This document shows, piece after piece, positions 19,540 to 30,900 of a stretch of DNA of 64,000 bases (within the stretch, counting starts at the first letter, position 1; each line of letters begins with the position of its first letter). This stretch comes from Anisakis pegreffii (lineage: Eukaryota > Nematoda > Chromadorea > Rhabditida > Anisakidae). The notes beneath the pieces are model-generated. The model was not told the DNA's origin. It worked only from the letters and a program-made list of their open reading frames with translations, and ran no database searches. The position numbers and the translations under genes are program-made. The DNA lies in the NCBI GenBank assembly GCA_035041965.1, contig JAPYMA010000115.1, positions 1 through 64,000 on the forward strand, read 5' to 3'.

Positions 19540-19715
19540 GCTCGACAAAATCAATGATACTGGACACCATTCAGTTTTGAGCCAAATTTCGCCCTCGCTA
19601 ACGGGACCTGAACCTGTTCGGTAGGTCGCCGATTCGATTTACGTTCTCGGGTGAAAATTTTGCTCAAAACCGAGTGGCATATCAATGTCACTGGTTGCCG
19701 AGCCTGAGTTAGGCT
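19540..19715. mobile_element. Two tRNA-derived SINE fragments in inverted orientation
   Basis: The plus-strand half (about 19605-19715) has a degenerate B box gattcgattt, then ttgctcaaaaccgagtggc and atatcaatgtcac. The left half (about 19540-19605) is its reverse complement in outline: read on the minus strand it gives ctcaaaactgaatggtg and then cagtatcattga. Both match the body of the SINE at 27186-27312. Confidence 0.65.
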
Positions 19716-19773
19716 ATGATTTGTCTTCTACCTAATTATCTGTTTATGTTATCATGAACGTTATTTATTACTA

Positions 19774-19977
19774 AGTACTTATTTCTTTACGTCTAATGAT
19801 GCAGTGACCTACAATATACCAATAGTGCACAGTATGATTACTCTTCATTCACTGGCACACTTCCTTTCAACTCCCTTAGCCGATTATCAACAGAAAGATT
19901 TCGATAAGAGTAGAAAATGTTGTTTACCACGATGTTGCACTCTTCATAAGATAGTTTTCATATGTGACATAATATGA
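19774..19977 (+). pseudogene. Copper-transporter third copy, exon-3 remnant
   Basis: Aligns with exon 3 of copy 2 from its ctaatgatg to ccgattatcaacagaaaga. The second part still reads TYNIP-V-SMI and then TPLADYQQKD-F and ends in a Cys-rich tail. The segment coding the MxxxM motif has lost bases relative to copy 2, which shifts the frame, and no exon 1 or 2 counterpart is seen upstream. A decayed tandem copy. Confidence 0.75.
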
Positions 19978-20789
19978 GTGATATGACCTGTACATAAAAT
20001 GGATGATAAATGTGAATCATGAAAAACTTTAATGAAGAATCAAGAACAGTGAAATAACGAGTGAGCACGGACCAATGCTATCAAGGAACGGAGTGGACCA
20101 TTCCTGAAAATGTTCGTTGAGATACGTCATAGGGTTCGATGCATTCATGAAAACTTGAAATTGATGATACGGGATGTGAAGTGAAATGAGAAAACAGCTG
20201 TTCTCATCATGAAGAATAGAAGAGATGATGATGAATGTATTTAACCACTGAATATATCAGAAGAAATGAAACATTACAATAGCAGCGAATATTGAATGTC
20301 AATCAATGCACAAAATAAAACGTAAGAGGTGTACACAGTTCTGTAGGACACGGAAAAAGCGTTTGATTTCAGTTCGCTGGTATATTCGTAGGTTTTTTGA
20401 TTATATCTGATCTTATCCATACAAGACGTATTGCAAATGCCGAATCAGTGAAGGTCATCAGGAAATTAGCTTCATGTGCAACTGTTAAGCACTGTGCGGT
20501 TCGGATTTCACTATTCACCTCACACAGAAGCCTATTACCTGTAGAATCCGAGTAGCGAGGACAGCCTCGCAGTAACATTAATTGCCACACTATCGATCAC
20601 CGAACAATTAGAATTTCCTTCATTAGAATCCTGGCAAAGAGACGTCGGAAACAGACAAATAACAAAACGATTGCAAGTGAGAACATAACAGAGTGATCGA
20701 GATTCATTGAATTAAAAGCGATTAGGCATATTAAAAAGTGAATCGAATAGAGTAGATGCATGATTTTCAAAGGAAGTATGTACACTGGA
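19978..20789. other. Intergenic between the copper-transporter remnant and the Cys-rich gene
   Basis: Holds the 3' flank of the minus-strand gene ending at 20790. A 73-codon minus frame at 20369-20590 has no splice support or recognised motif. Confidence 0.35.
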
Positions 20790-21667
20790 TTATGCTTGCA
20801 TTCCAGGTGTGTATCGTCGCTGTCGATTCCAGCAAAGCCGTTTAATAACGTATCCAATTATAATGAATGAAGCAGTGAATGGTACCAATGCACCCATAAT
20901 AACAACCCATTTTCGTGTATGATGGCAACACTGATTGTTCAGATCACCGCAACATTTGTAATAGTATGTTAATGAATTCTCTGCAAAATTGCTCGAAATT
21001 TATCGTTTCAAATTAAAGCTCAAGGGAAGCAATATATTCCGATCAGTCCAAAGTGCGCAAAAATGAGCAGCAATGTTTCTGTAAAATGTTGTCTCAAATT
21101 GCACACTCCAGAAGAAATAGCAGAAATATGGGCAAAATGGAGTAGGAATTTGAACGCTTCAAAATAATTAGAAAATGACTGAAAATTGTAGTTTTTGGAA
21201 AGAAGAAGAATTGAAAATGCATGCAGTGACGATGCTAATGTCAAGAATAATTTGTAGTCAATAACCTGGACACATGGTTCCCATCATTTTTGTTGGACAC
21301 CACAAATGATGCGAGTACTTTTGGACATCTCCATCCTAAAAACAGCATAAAATGATCCAACGAATCGTGGCGAGAAACGGCTTCTGTAGTCGTTTACAAG
21401 CTAGAAAATCCAGCGCTTCACGCAGAACATTTTCAAATTTCGTATGAATAGAATGAGAAGATATTTGTCGATGAACAGCAAAAAACTGATTGCGTGATGA
21501 CTGAGTTGAGGATTCAGAAGGAATAAAATTGATGTCGAACACTCAAACAATGGAAAAAAATTGAGACGTACCTTTGTAATGATTTCTTGGTCACCACTAG
21601 AATACGCTGAACTTTGGCATACAATTGCTATCATTATCAGAAGCATTATTGTCAAAATAGAATCCAT
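20790..21667 (-). CDS. Small Cys-rich secreted/type I membrane protein, 3 exons
   Basis: Exons 21667-21572, 21335-21266 and 20980-20790 give 118 aa with matching phases (0, 1). Donors GTACGT and GTTATT, acceptors TTTTTAG and TTGCAG. Residues 1-21 are a signal peptide (hydrophobic core LTIMLLIMIAIV, likely cut after SSA). The ectodomain has six Cys (45, 54, 65, 66, 73, 74) in the order C, C, YYYKCCG, QCC. A single membrane segment (about residues 80-101) is followed by a short basic tail (KRLCWNRQRRY). The pattern recalls small nematode membrane families with paired-Cys ectodomains; DUF2650 is my best guess from memory and is not verified. Function unknown; it may sit at the cell surface with three disulphides. 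No homologue lies next to it in the window. Confidence 0.75.
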
Positions 21668-23341
21668 TCGTCAGGATAATTTTCCCTGAATTTATTGATG
21701 AAAGACTGATTTCACAGTGCTAATAAACTGGAAAAACGAGCGGTTAGCGATTCGAATTTGACGAAATGAAGGATTTGGTAACAACGCTAATAATTTGACG
21801 ATTCGATGAGCGTATGTCTCAAAATAAACTTATCATTCAGTTCTGAAGGCGAACAATGTGTTTGTCTCATACGACGTTTGATGAACACAAACTGACAAAG
21901 CATTCCATGAATGCTCATTGGTAAGGAGGAATGTACACTTTAAGATTGAGCGATCAAATATGGTGCTAAATGCCCCGAAAGAAACGCAATATAAATTGTT
22001 TATAAAGAAGTATTTTAAGTAGCCCTTATTCAACGAGTTCATCAAGAGAAATGGACACTAGATGAAAACAGGCCGTAAAATAATCCATAAACGGATGGTC
22101 TCTGATAATCGGATTTCGAAACTCAAATGAACTGAAATCAATGATCGCAACTAAGCTCTGGTCAGTTCAAACACATAAACAGAGGACATTTATGCTTACA
22201 ATCATCACTGTACCTTGTTTTCTGTTTCAACGATTATGCGAACATAATCGCATTACGGAATGATACAAAAAAGAAAGTCACAGAATGTAGCTTAAAATGC
22301 TTACTTAGACCAAACTGATATTTTACATCGAAAACTTGCAAAGAATTCCTCTAGGCGACAAAAGGAAACTTTGAAGTAAACAGTCATACATTAAAGCTTC
22401 TGAACTTAGAATTTTTAGCGTTGAAGAATTAAAATACTTAGGCGATATAAAAAAGAGTCCTGCATTCATAGACTAGAAAACTTCTTCATTAAAAAGTAAT
22501 CAACATGGGTGCAACTAAGCAAACTTTTCACATCAGCTACTTCAAAAACTCATCATACAACAACAATAACCCTAAAATGTCGCTTCTCGTGTCGAACGAC
22601 AAGCAACATTAATGGCAAAATTCTGAAATGTTCATCACAGATACTGAGAGTATTATCGCATAGAAAATCTCCTGTGAATTTTTCGAGGGAGTACATGCAA
22701 TGATGCATTCGAAAACGTGTTTTCTGCTCAGTGAAATGACAACTTCTTTAGAACTTTTCAATTTCGTTCGCCACCCTATCAACTAAAATATACAGTAAAA
22801 GAGCAATTTTCAATGATGCGAACGACAACACACTTTACTTTGCATGCGATTATCCCTTATTGCATATTATTATTGAATATTATTGTCGTGCTTATTTAAT
22901 GGTCATTACATCATTATTAGACAATATGATTATCACACCTCTGGAAATGATCATTGCTGAAACAATTGTAAGTGAAATTACAATGTAACCTCAACGAATG
23001 ACCGTTATGCGCCTTATAAATGAGGAAAGCTTCCACCAATATTAACCGTATTAATAATAACAATAATAATATCAGTAATAGTAATAACAGTGAAGAAAAT
23101 CAATGCCAATCGCAAATCAGCAGGTCACATCATGCGTATGTGATACACGACAACTAAGATTCGTACGCAAACATGTGTACGAATGTCACATAATAATTAT
23201 TGATGTTCATGAGGATTCCTCTGTATTTGTACTAAATATTACCGGTTTTGCATTGGTTACTCATCATATAACATCGATATAGTGTTGCACTTCTAAACTC
23301 TTTTACACCATGTATTTAATAAGTATAATGTATTCCAACAG
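21668..23341. other. Intergenic, no recognisable gene
   Basis: AT-rich, with an (aat)n-like stretch near 23045-23090. Short frames only. The promoter of the minus-strand Cys-rich gene should lie at its left end. Confidence 0.35.
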
Positions 23342-26180
23342 CAAATAATTGGACATTCCTGTTTGGCCGCAATTGTATCGTCAATTACTTCAATTGAATT
23401 CTGGGAGATCACAAATTTTACAGTTGAAATACTTATAGAACCTATAGAGGATATGAAATTAAATTGGAAAAATGATTTAGCCTTACGTTGTTGCCGAACT
23501 GGACATTTAGATGAGATGAGTGATAGTCTACTGAAATTTTCGGTAAGTTCATAACAACTAGCGAGAAATCATATGCACCATCGAAGTTATTAATGCATCG
23601 TCAAAGCTGACAAAACCAGCAGTTCGCTTAGAAATTCATTTGCAATCACCAACGCAAGTGATGCAATGGCGCATAGAATTTCACAGCTTTCAGTGATTAC
23701 TGTCTAGAAATTATTTGCGGTACAGAAGAAGTTTACGACGCTGCATGATTGATTCATGGCTCATTTGTTGCGCATTCCGACTGCAGACAAAAACTATAAA
23801 TTAAAAAATGCATTCGAGCGGTCGACAACGCCCAAACAAGTAATTCAAAATGAGCAACAAAAAAACATTGCCAACTCTTTATTCATTGTGAACGTCCAAT
23901 AAATCGGTACGAATTTGAAATGTTTATAAAAGTGGCGCGAAGCATTTCAGAGAAGTCATGCAGAGACAAACAATTATGACGAACATGTTTTGGTAGGATT
24001 GCAATCCTCTTAAGAAAGTGGTCTCAAGGACAATTGAGGGAATATTAGTAGAATCGTAATATGACTGAAGAAATCATTTGTTACAAATCTGACTGAGCAC
24101 AACTATCTTTTGAAAACCTTATGAAATAGTTGATTCAATTCAACCATGTTACAACTGGGAATTATTCAGTAGCAATTAGTGCGAACAAATCTTCTCACTC
24201 AATTAGCGAAAGTATCATCGATTCTTCATAATCTCCGCACCATTATTGATCAGTAACAAAACATCGTTTCTGCCGTTATTTCTAGGTTTGTCTTATGTTC
24301 GTAACCTATTCATGTACATTTCGATATGAACAATTAAACGGTCCAAGTCAGTAACGTTGACTGTTTTGTCGTGTTCAACCAAAGAATTCAAGTAATTCTT
24401 TCATCACATAGTGAATGGCAAGTTCACAAAAGAATTCATAATGCACACCGTTATCAAGCATGATGAATTATCTGATTCTATGAAGGATAGCTTGAAAACT
24501 TACTGGAATTTACTAACGATAAATTAAGAAATCGAACATTAAACTAAAAGCGACAACATCGCACAAAAAGAAACCGCTCTTGACTTCAAAATGCTTATGC
24601 ACACTATTATCTTATCAAGCATGACTTAAACACAAGGAAAGATCCCTTATCTAACAAAAATGTATCTGAGAAGGCGTGCAATCCTATTCGAGAAGTTCTA
24701 AGGATTAGGGCTAGATGCTTAAATGAACATGATAAAACGACTCGATCGACGGCAATTATCGATGGACGATATTTTTCGATAACAACAGCGGGTGAATGAA
24801 TAGCAACGACAATTAATGACTATTATTGAGCGTTTGAACAAGAACTACATTTTCTAATGATGAAAACAGTCGTATGAAATGGTGCTGATTGAGAAATGTA
24901 ATACTTCTGCATCGAACAAATCAGTTTAGCTTTACTACGAAGCATAGAATCTAAAATTAAACGTGATTATAACATGCGTAACACGCAGCCGTATCAAAAT
25001 TTACGCGAATTAGGAATTCAAAGAGACTGTTTGGCCTTGATGATTGCATCAACAAATGTGGCTGTAACTCACAAATTTTTGAAGATGAATTCTTCGACCA
25101 AGATTGGAAATAAACGAAACTGAATGGTTCTTGGCTGTCATTGGTATATTGCTGGTGGATTTATGCCCAACTATCAATATCATAATCAAATCAGATTTTG
25201 ATGTGTCGACTTTAATATATAATCGTGAAACTGGAATGGATCACTCTGAAATCCTTTCGACATCATTTCTGCTCGTAAACGATCTCAAACGCACATCTGA
25301 TCACTTGGACATTGGGAAGCAATATATGATGATGGATTCTGGGACGTTGAAAATTGCTAAAGGACGCCATCCAAATATCATAAGAGGAATGAACCAAAAC
25401 CTTGCAAGGAGCGCATGTCGGAACGTTCTCGACCGATCAATTAGCAATGGCCATTAGTTGCTGAACGGAGTCTGGAATGAGAATTTGAATTGATTTAACC
25501 TCAAATCCGAGTAGGAGCTTATGATAATCCATTAATGTCAGGTGTGTCAACATTCAGAACAAATGAGTATCTGATTCTTCAGTGTTATCCAAATAATCCA
25601 TTGAAACAGATCGCTCAGATGTTCAGCACATTTGGGAAAACGTTAGATTGTTAAGTAGGGGATGTGATCAACCATAAGTAGACGACTACGATTTCCAGCA
25701 GAAAAACTTTGTTTGTGTGAGAGAATAATTGGAAGATACATCAATGTTGGCGGAATAATCAGTTTCAAGAACTGTGAGAATTAGCAGTTGAACAATGGCA
25801 AAGTGAAGAGCAATGAGATGAAGTAAGCATTTATTGTTCGAACAAAAGATTATTCATTGTCAGATTTGTTTTTTCCAAGGTTTTCCACGCTTCCATTCAC
25901 CGGAAGTGCGGCCATCGACTACGATGAACTTTGAAGTGTTACAATTACAACAAATCAGAATGCTCAGAAAGGGTATATTTTGCCCCTATATAGCGATTGC
26001 ATCATTCACATCCGCAATTCTTAACTTTTTGCAGATCAAGCCTTCTATACACTTTAAGAGATATTCATAAGAAAGACTTGCGAATAAAACTGGTCAAACA
26101 TGAATCAGAATTGCAGTCAAGAAATTCTAGCATACACGTTGTCTTTTTTACACAATCATCAAAATCGTTCCGCGCGTGAC
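23342..26180 (+). pseudogene. MutS homologue 5-like gene remnant
   Basis: Several plus-strand segments, in the expected order, resemble MSH5. (1) 23342-23542 is bounded by CAACAG and GTAAGT, 67 codons, with NWKNDLALRCCRTGHLDEM like the lever region. (2) 24905-25123 has LRELGIQRDCLALMIAST, like DLASRLDVLLALASAA of human MSH5. (3) 25362-25373 encodes GRHP inside LKIAKGRHPNI. (4) 25501-25653 has SGVSTF and later FGKT, like LGLSTF and DEFGKGT. (5) 25981 onward has CPYIAIASF, like CPHIFVATNF. (6) 26135-26155 has HVVFFTQ, like DLVFFYQ. The Walker A segment expected between (3) and (4) is missing, pieces lie in different frames and stops intervene, so I call it a pseudogene of this meiotic crossover factor (MutS-gamma subunit). 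The assignment rests on short similarities judged by eye. Confidence 0.5.
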
Positions 26181-26342
26181 CGTTCATTCCCAATTCAGAA
26201 GAAATCATTTTATTCACGCTCCATTTGTTTATTTGAACATCATACATTTCTAGTAAACGAGCAATTTATCAGTCATGACAATAAATATATTCGTGTCAAT
26301 GAAGTGAAAGCAACAGAATGTGGACGTGAAAATTATAAATGA

Positions 26343-26726
26343 CTAAGCCAAATTTTGGATCATTTTCGCATACCCAATGGATTCAAGTATCCGATCAAGT
26401 TCCCCTTTCTGAAAGTTCACATTCGATGGAAATCTCAAGAATATCGACAATTTTCTTGTATGCTATGCAGAGCCAGTAACCTAAACTGAACACTACACTA
26501 TGAAACTGCGAATTTTCGCTTTTTACTGATAACAATTCACAATTCAGCTAGGTAGTAATTAGTTCGCAATTAGCCATATCAAATGAATTCGAATGGCAAA
26601 TTGTTTTGCTGTTTTCGTTTTGGATCACAATAGACATTCCAGATAACGAGCAGTTCATCGAAAGTTCTCGAGAACACGAAGTAACCGAGTCATGTTAGCT
26701 GTGACCAGGTAGCAAACCTGAGATAT
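26343..26726. other. Intergenic between the MSH5-like remnant and the LINE relic
   Basis: No gene or repeat recognised. Confidence 0.3.
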
Positions 26727-27130
26727 TACCTAACACACTGGTCATCGTTTCATGAAACGCCATGGGTAAGCGATTGTCGTCGTTGACTTGAAATGCGAAA
26801 TTGTGGATTAAACTATGCGATGAGTGATGATTACAAATGCAGTGTGCCATTTATCAACACTGGATAATGTTAAGAATAAACGTTGCCAATTTATAGAGCT
26901 AATCAGTGTGTTTGCTTTGACATAATCAACCTTGAAGGAATTTAATCGTTTTATTCTCGGCGGGTATGAATTAGTTTGATGGGCTGAAGATATTTCGAGT
27001 AATATCGAACGATGATTTGGAAGGGAAAAAGGTTCTTTAATAAGACAGTTTCTTACAGTGTTACGATCAGTCGGTAATCCTAATTCCAAATTGAGGACAA
27101 GGTTGCTGCGATTCTCGTGGAATGAATGAC
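26727..27130 (-). mobile_element. Non-LTR retrotransposon relic (CR1/Jockey-like)
   Basis: On the minus strand the frame 27089-26808 reads VRNCLIKEPFSLPNHRSI, then KRLNSFKVDYVKANTLISS and INWQRLFLTLSSVDKWHTAF. This is the pattern at the end of the endonuclease domain (the SDH motif, here PNH) and the linker before reverse transcriptase in CR1/Jockey-type LINEs (a dW..lf... motif after 'y.f.kady'). The endonuclease and RT cores are absent and stops follow at both sides, so it is a short dead fragment. Confidence 0.6.
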
Positions 27131-27185
27131 GTAATGTTGAATGTTGTTTATAAGTATCCAGTGGATAGAATCTTTGCGATTACCC

Positions 27186-27312
27186 CTAATGTGGTAGCTC
27201 AGAAGTAGAGCCCCAACCGGTAACTGGTACGTCGCGGGTTCGATTCCTGTTTGCGGAGGGAAGTTTCGCTCGAAACCGAGTGGTGTACCAATATCATTAG
27301 CTTGGTATTGCT
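27186..27312 (+). mobile_element. tRNA-derived SINE
   Basis: A box-like gtggtagctcagaagtagag at 27191-27210 and a good B box gggttcgattcc at 27236-27247 sit at tRNA-like spacing, but the flanks do not fold into a full tRNA. They are followed by a non-tRNA body (tttcgctcgaaaccgagtgg, then accaatatcatta) that recurs at 19540-19715. Together these indicate a pol III-transcribed SINE. Confidence 0.7.
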
Positions 27313-27587
27313 ATAATTAATATCGGGTAATTTAAGTCACCGACGATAATAATTTTACATGGTGTAATTTGATACAGAGATGGAATGAATTACTGAGGAT
27401 TGAAGAAAAATTGAAATTCTCCTCGATTTTAGGGAACGACTGTGAACGATATTAATTCGGCACAAGCTTTCAGTAGGAACTTGGTCAATCAGTTAAATTG
27501 CACTGATCTAGCAGTTTATAGGGCATGAGTTTGGGCGTGAAGAAGGAACTTGGACTACTACTACCGTAATTCAGTTGAAGTGGTCTG

Positions 27588-27906
27588 CTGCCCATGGTAC
27601 CCGGACAATTTGCCTAAAGAGATTTGGCCTAAGGACAGTTTGCCTAAAGACACATTGCCTAACGGACAGTTTGCCTAATGGAGTTTGCCTAGTGGCAATT
27701 TTGCCTGCTGTCATTTTGCCTAATGGGCGTACGAGATTTACGCAAAATGACATTTGGCAAAATTGCCAGTAGGCGACCTCCATTAGGCAAATTGCACGTT
27801 AGGCAAACTGTCCGTTAGGCAAAGTATCAGTTAGGCAATGCGTCTTCAGGCAAACTGTCCTCAGGTAAAACGTCTTTAGGCAAATTATCCGGTAATGGTT
27901 GCCCGC
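27588..27906. mobile_element. Fold-back (TTTGCCTAA-motif) element, long copy
   Basis: Starts cccggacaatttgcctaaag and ends with the reverse complement (ctttaggcaaattatccggt). In between, the left half is a run of gccTAA motifs and the right half a run of ttaggcaaa motifs, so the two halves pair almost end to end. Same family as 10758-10886. No transposase; it is non-autonomous. Confidence 0.75.
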
Positions 27907-30900
27907 ACTGAATGAGAATTATACATTCTCTTGATGTTGATTACAGGCAATATCAAAGTAAACATCATCAAAACTACCAATACTTCGACAAGTAGAAAAC
28001 ATTGGAGATACAGAAGCAGTTTGAAATTATTTCAATCAACTCAGAATGAAATAATAGAGATGTTGATAACTAATCGTGAGAAATTTGAGAGCATAACCAA
28101 AAGTATTGAAAAGAGCAACTGAAAAACAGAAAAGAGAGATATGCATGGTTGAGGAGCAAAGATTATGCAAAGAATGACACAATCTGCTGTGATGTGCACA
28201 TGAAAAGCAACTGAATTCTCACTAATAGCTTTCTCTAGAAGTTGGAACAAAAAATACAATTTCATTCTATCGAAGCATTAAAACTGCAAATTTGTCAAAT
28301 TGCATTTGAGAAATCGATCAATTCTGATCACTCACAATCAGTGGAAACTTCCTCGTTTTTAGCTCACCTTTATTCAACCTCTATGTTGTTACTGCAAAAT
28401 CGTAAAAGCTATTTATTAACGTCCTTCAAATCGAAAATTCGACGTTGACCTTGCTCTAGCTAAACGTTCATGATATAATTGAATCATTTTTGTGACCATC
28501 GAACAGTTCAATTTGTTTTCCATATAATAATTCTTACCCACATTATTACATGTAAATTTTCGTAACTAAACTGAATTACATTGAAAGTAGTCAATTTCAA
28601 TGCCATGTCCTTTTAAAGAATTGGTATTATTATAAATGAAAGTCTATCAAACCCCATCAAAACCAACAGATGCATTCGCTCTTAATGTTACTGAGAAAAA
28701 CCAATGTCACACATAACATAAGCTAAACAAAACTGGAACTCTCTACCGTTTATATATTTTAATCCAAACATAGCACCCACATCGATATTATTTCAAATGG
28801 CAGTGAACCAGCTAGTAACTAATCATTCTGAATTGCAATCAACCAGCTTATCTCTTTCCAACTCATCAGTTTTCGAATTTTATGAACACCTAATAAAAGT
28901 ACAGCAAAATAACTGCAACGTAATATTTCGTGCACGATAAAACAATCTTGATATCTTTTTAGGAAGATTTTTCTGCCCGCATTCCAACAGTCCTCAAATG
29001 ACGGAATTTCGTCATATGTTATTAAGTTGCGGTACTGTACCACAAACAATACAAAGTTTAAATGCACAGTGCTGAAAGACTGTTCCATCTAGTGATAATG
29101 ATTTTGATAGCCATATTTCATTCCCTTCACCTGCGCATGCTAAACGCGAATTGTTTTTCTCACACTTCAGCGGAAAACCGCTTAAATAGCAATGATTAAG
29201 AGTGCAGTGTCAAAAAATCACAGCATTGAATCCTCAGAATTTTACATTCGTTTGAATTCATTTAGTCCGACTTTGATCGCTTGGAATTGGTTGCAAGCTC
29301 ATCCGTATCGAAAAGAACGCGTTGTACAATTCAACCTGAACTAACTGGAACATTTCTAGAGTAGGAGAGTGAATGAATGATCAAAAATGAGATTGATACC
29401 AAACTATTATGATGGTTACGAACTTACCTGCGATCAAATATTACTTTATTATGCGCGAACGATCATCAATAACTTACGTTTAGATCAGTGTGTTTTTTGA
29501 GTTCGCTAAAAAGTTAGATGTTTGAAAGCATTATTTAACAGCTCATCTATAACACAGCAACAGTATTTGATTTTTGGTTTTCATACTTTAGATTATGTTC
29601 ATCAGTATGCTCATGTTGGAATAATATAGTGATGATATTTGATACTACTCTGATAGCAAACGGTCTGAGATATTCGAAGGAATTTAAAAGGGTGGAATCC
29701 TCGAATTGTCAGTTCTCTATGATCACGTGATCGAAGTTCGAATAACAGTTCACTCAACTGAGACCGACTCACAAGTTCTGAATAACACTCTGATAACCAA
29801 TACAAAAATAACAAATCGTCTCATCACAATACAATTTCAAAAATAAGCATCAACGATGGAAAGGTTGCTGTGATGAAAAGTCTACACTCCCATTATAAAT
29901 AACACAGTTGAATGTTCTTATCTTTGAAAATACATTTCCTCAAACATACCAAATTCCCTAGCGGAGGTGAGCTACTGAAAACATTCAATGAAAGTGATAC
30001 AGCTATGAGATGGAAATGCTGATTAATTAAGATTAACGTTGATAATATGCGAAGAGGCAGCTGCTCTCGATTCATTGCTTTTTTAAGCATTCTTAGCGAA
30101 CAATATCAGTATGGATGAATAGTTATCAAGCCCATATAAAAGAAAGTCAGTCTCTTCGAAATTAACCAAGTTAATGGCCAATCTTGGCAGCATAATCCAG
30201 CAGTTAATCGTATCAGGAACGAGGAGGAGTCAGTGAAAGCTCTTCTGTAAGAGTGCAGAGTTTTCCAGAATCCTTCGCATTGCGGCAAATGTGTATGCAT
30301 AAGTGAGACCAGTGATTCTAAATCTAAAACTCATTTTCTGCGACATTGCAAACTTCAAACGATAATTAATGCAGCAGCAATGAGGATCTTTTATCGTCGT
30401 CGGATTTGTTTTAGTTTATCCCAGAATGACATTATTGCCTCAAGCCAAATGAAGGCATAATCCTACGACAATCGTAGAGACGAGATCAATTGGCTGTTCA
30501 ATGAAATACACGAACATTATGCGTTAACCAAGCACAAATGTTTGGCATATGCATATTGATGTCCGTTTATTAATCTCAGGGTATTCAGTTATCAAAACGA
30601 GATCAATTTAAAATCATAATTTGTTACCCTTAAAGTGGTTTTGTAGGCAGCTTGTATGCCAAGAAGTTCGATTTTCGGAATTGCTTTCCTTGTTTTGTCG
30701 CTGAGATTTTTGTTTTTTATTAATGTTATTAGGAATGCAGGAGTGATACAAGCAACTATCGAAGCTTACAGCATAAGACTGACTGATAATTGATTTACAA
30801 ATTAGTGACAAAAGGCAATTCATAATTTAGTGAAATACTTCTGCAGGAAATTTAGGATTGCAATAAGCCGTTTCTTTGAGTAGTCGAGAAGCGTATAATT

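Noticed and set aside
24280..24900. Further MSH5 pieces between the first two fragments
   Set aside because: Some short stretches could be aligned by force, but not better than chance by eye.
27190..27265. Functional tRNA gene
   Set aside because: A and B boxes are present, but the acceptor ends do not pair and the body continues into the sequence shared with 19540-19715, so it is a SINE.
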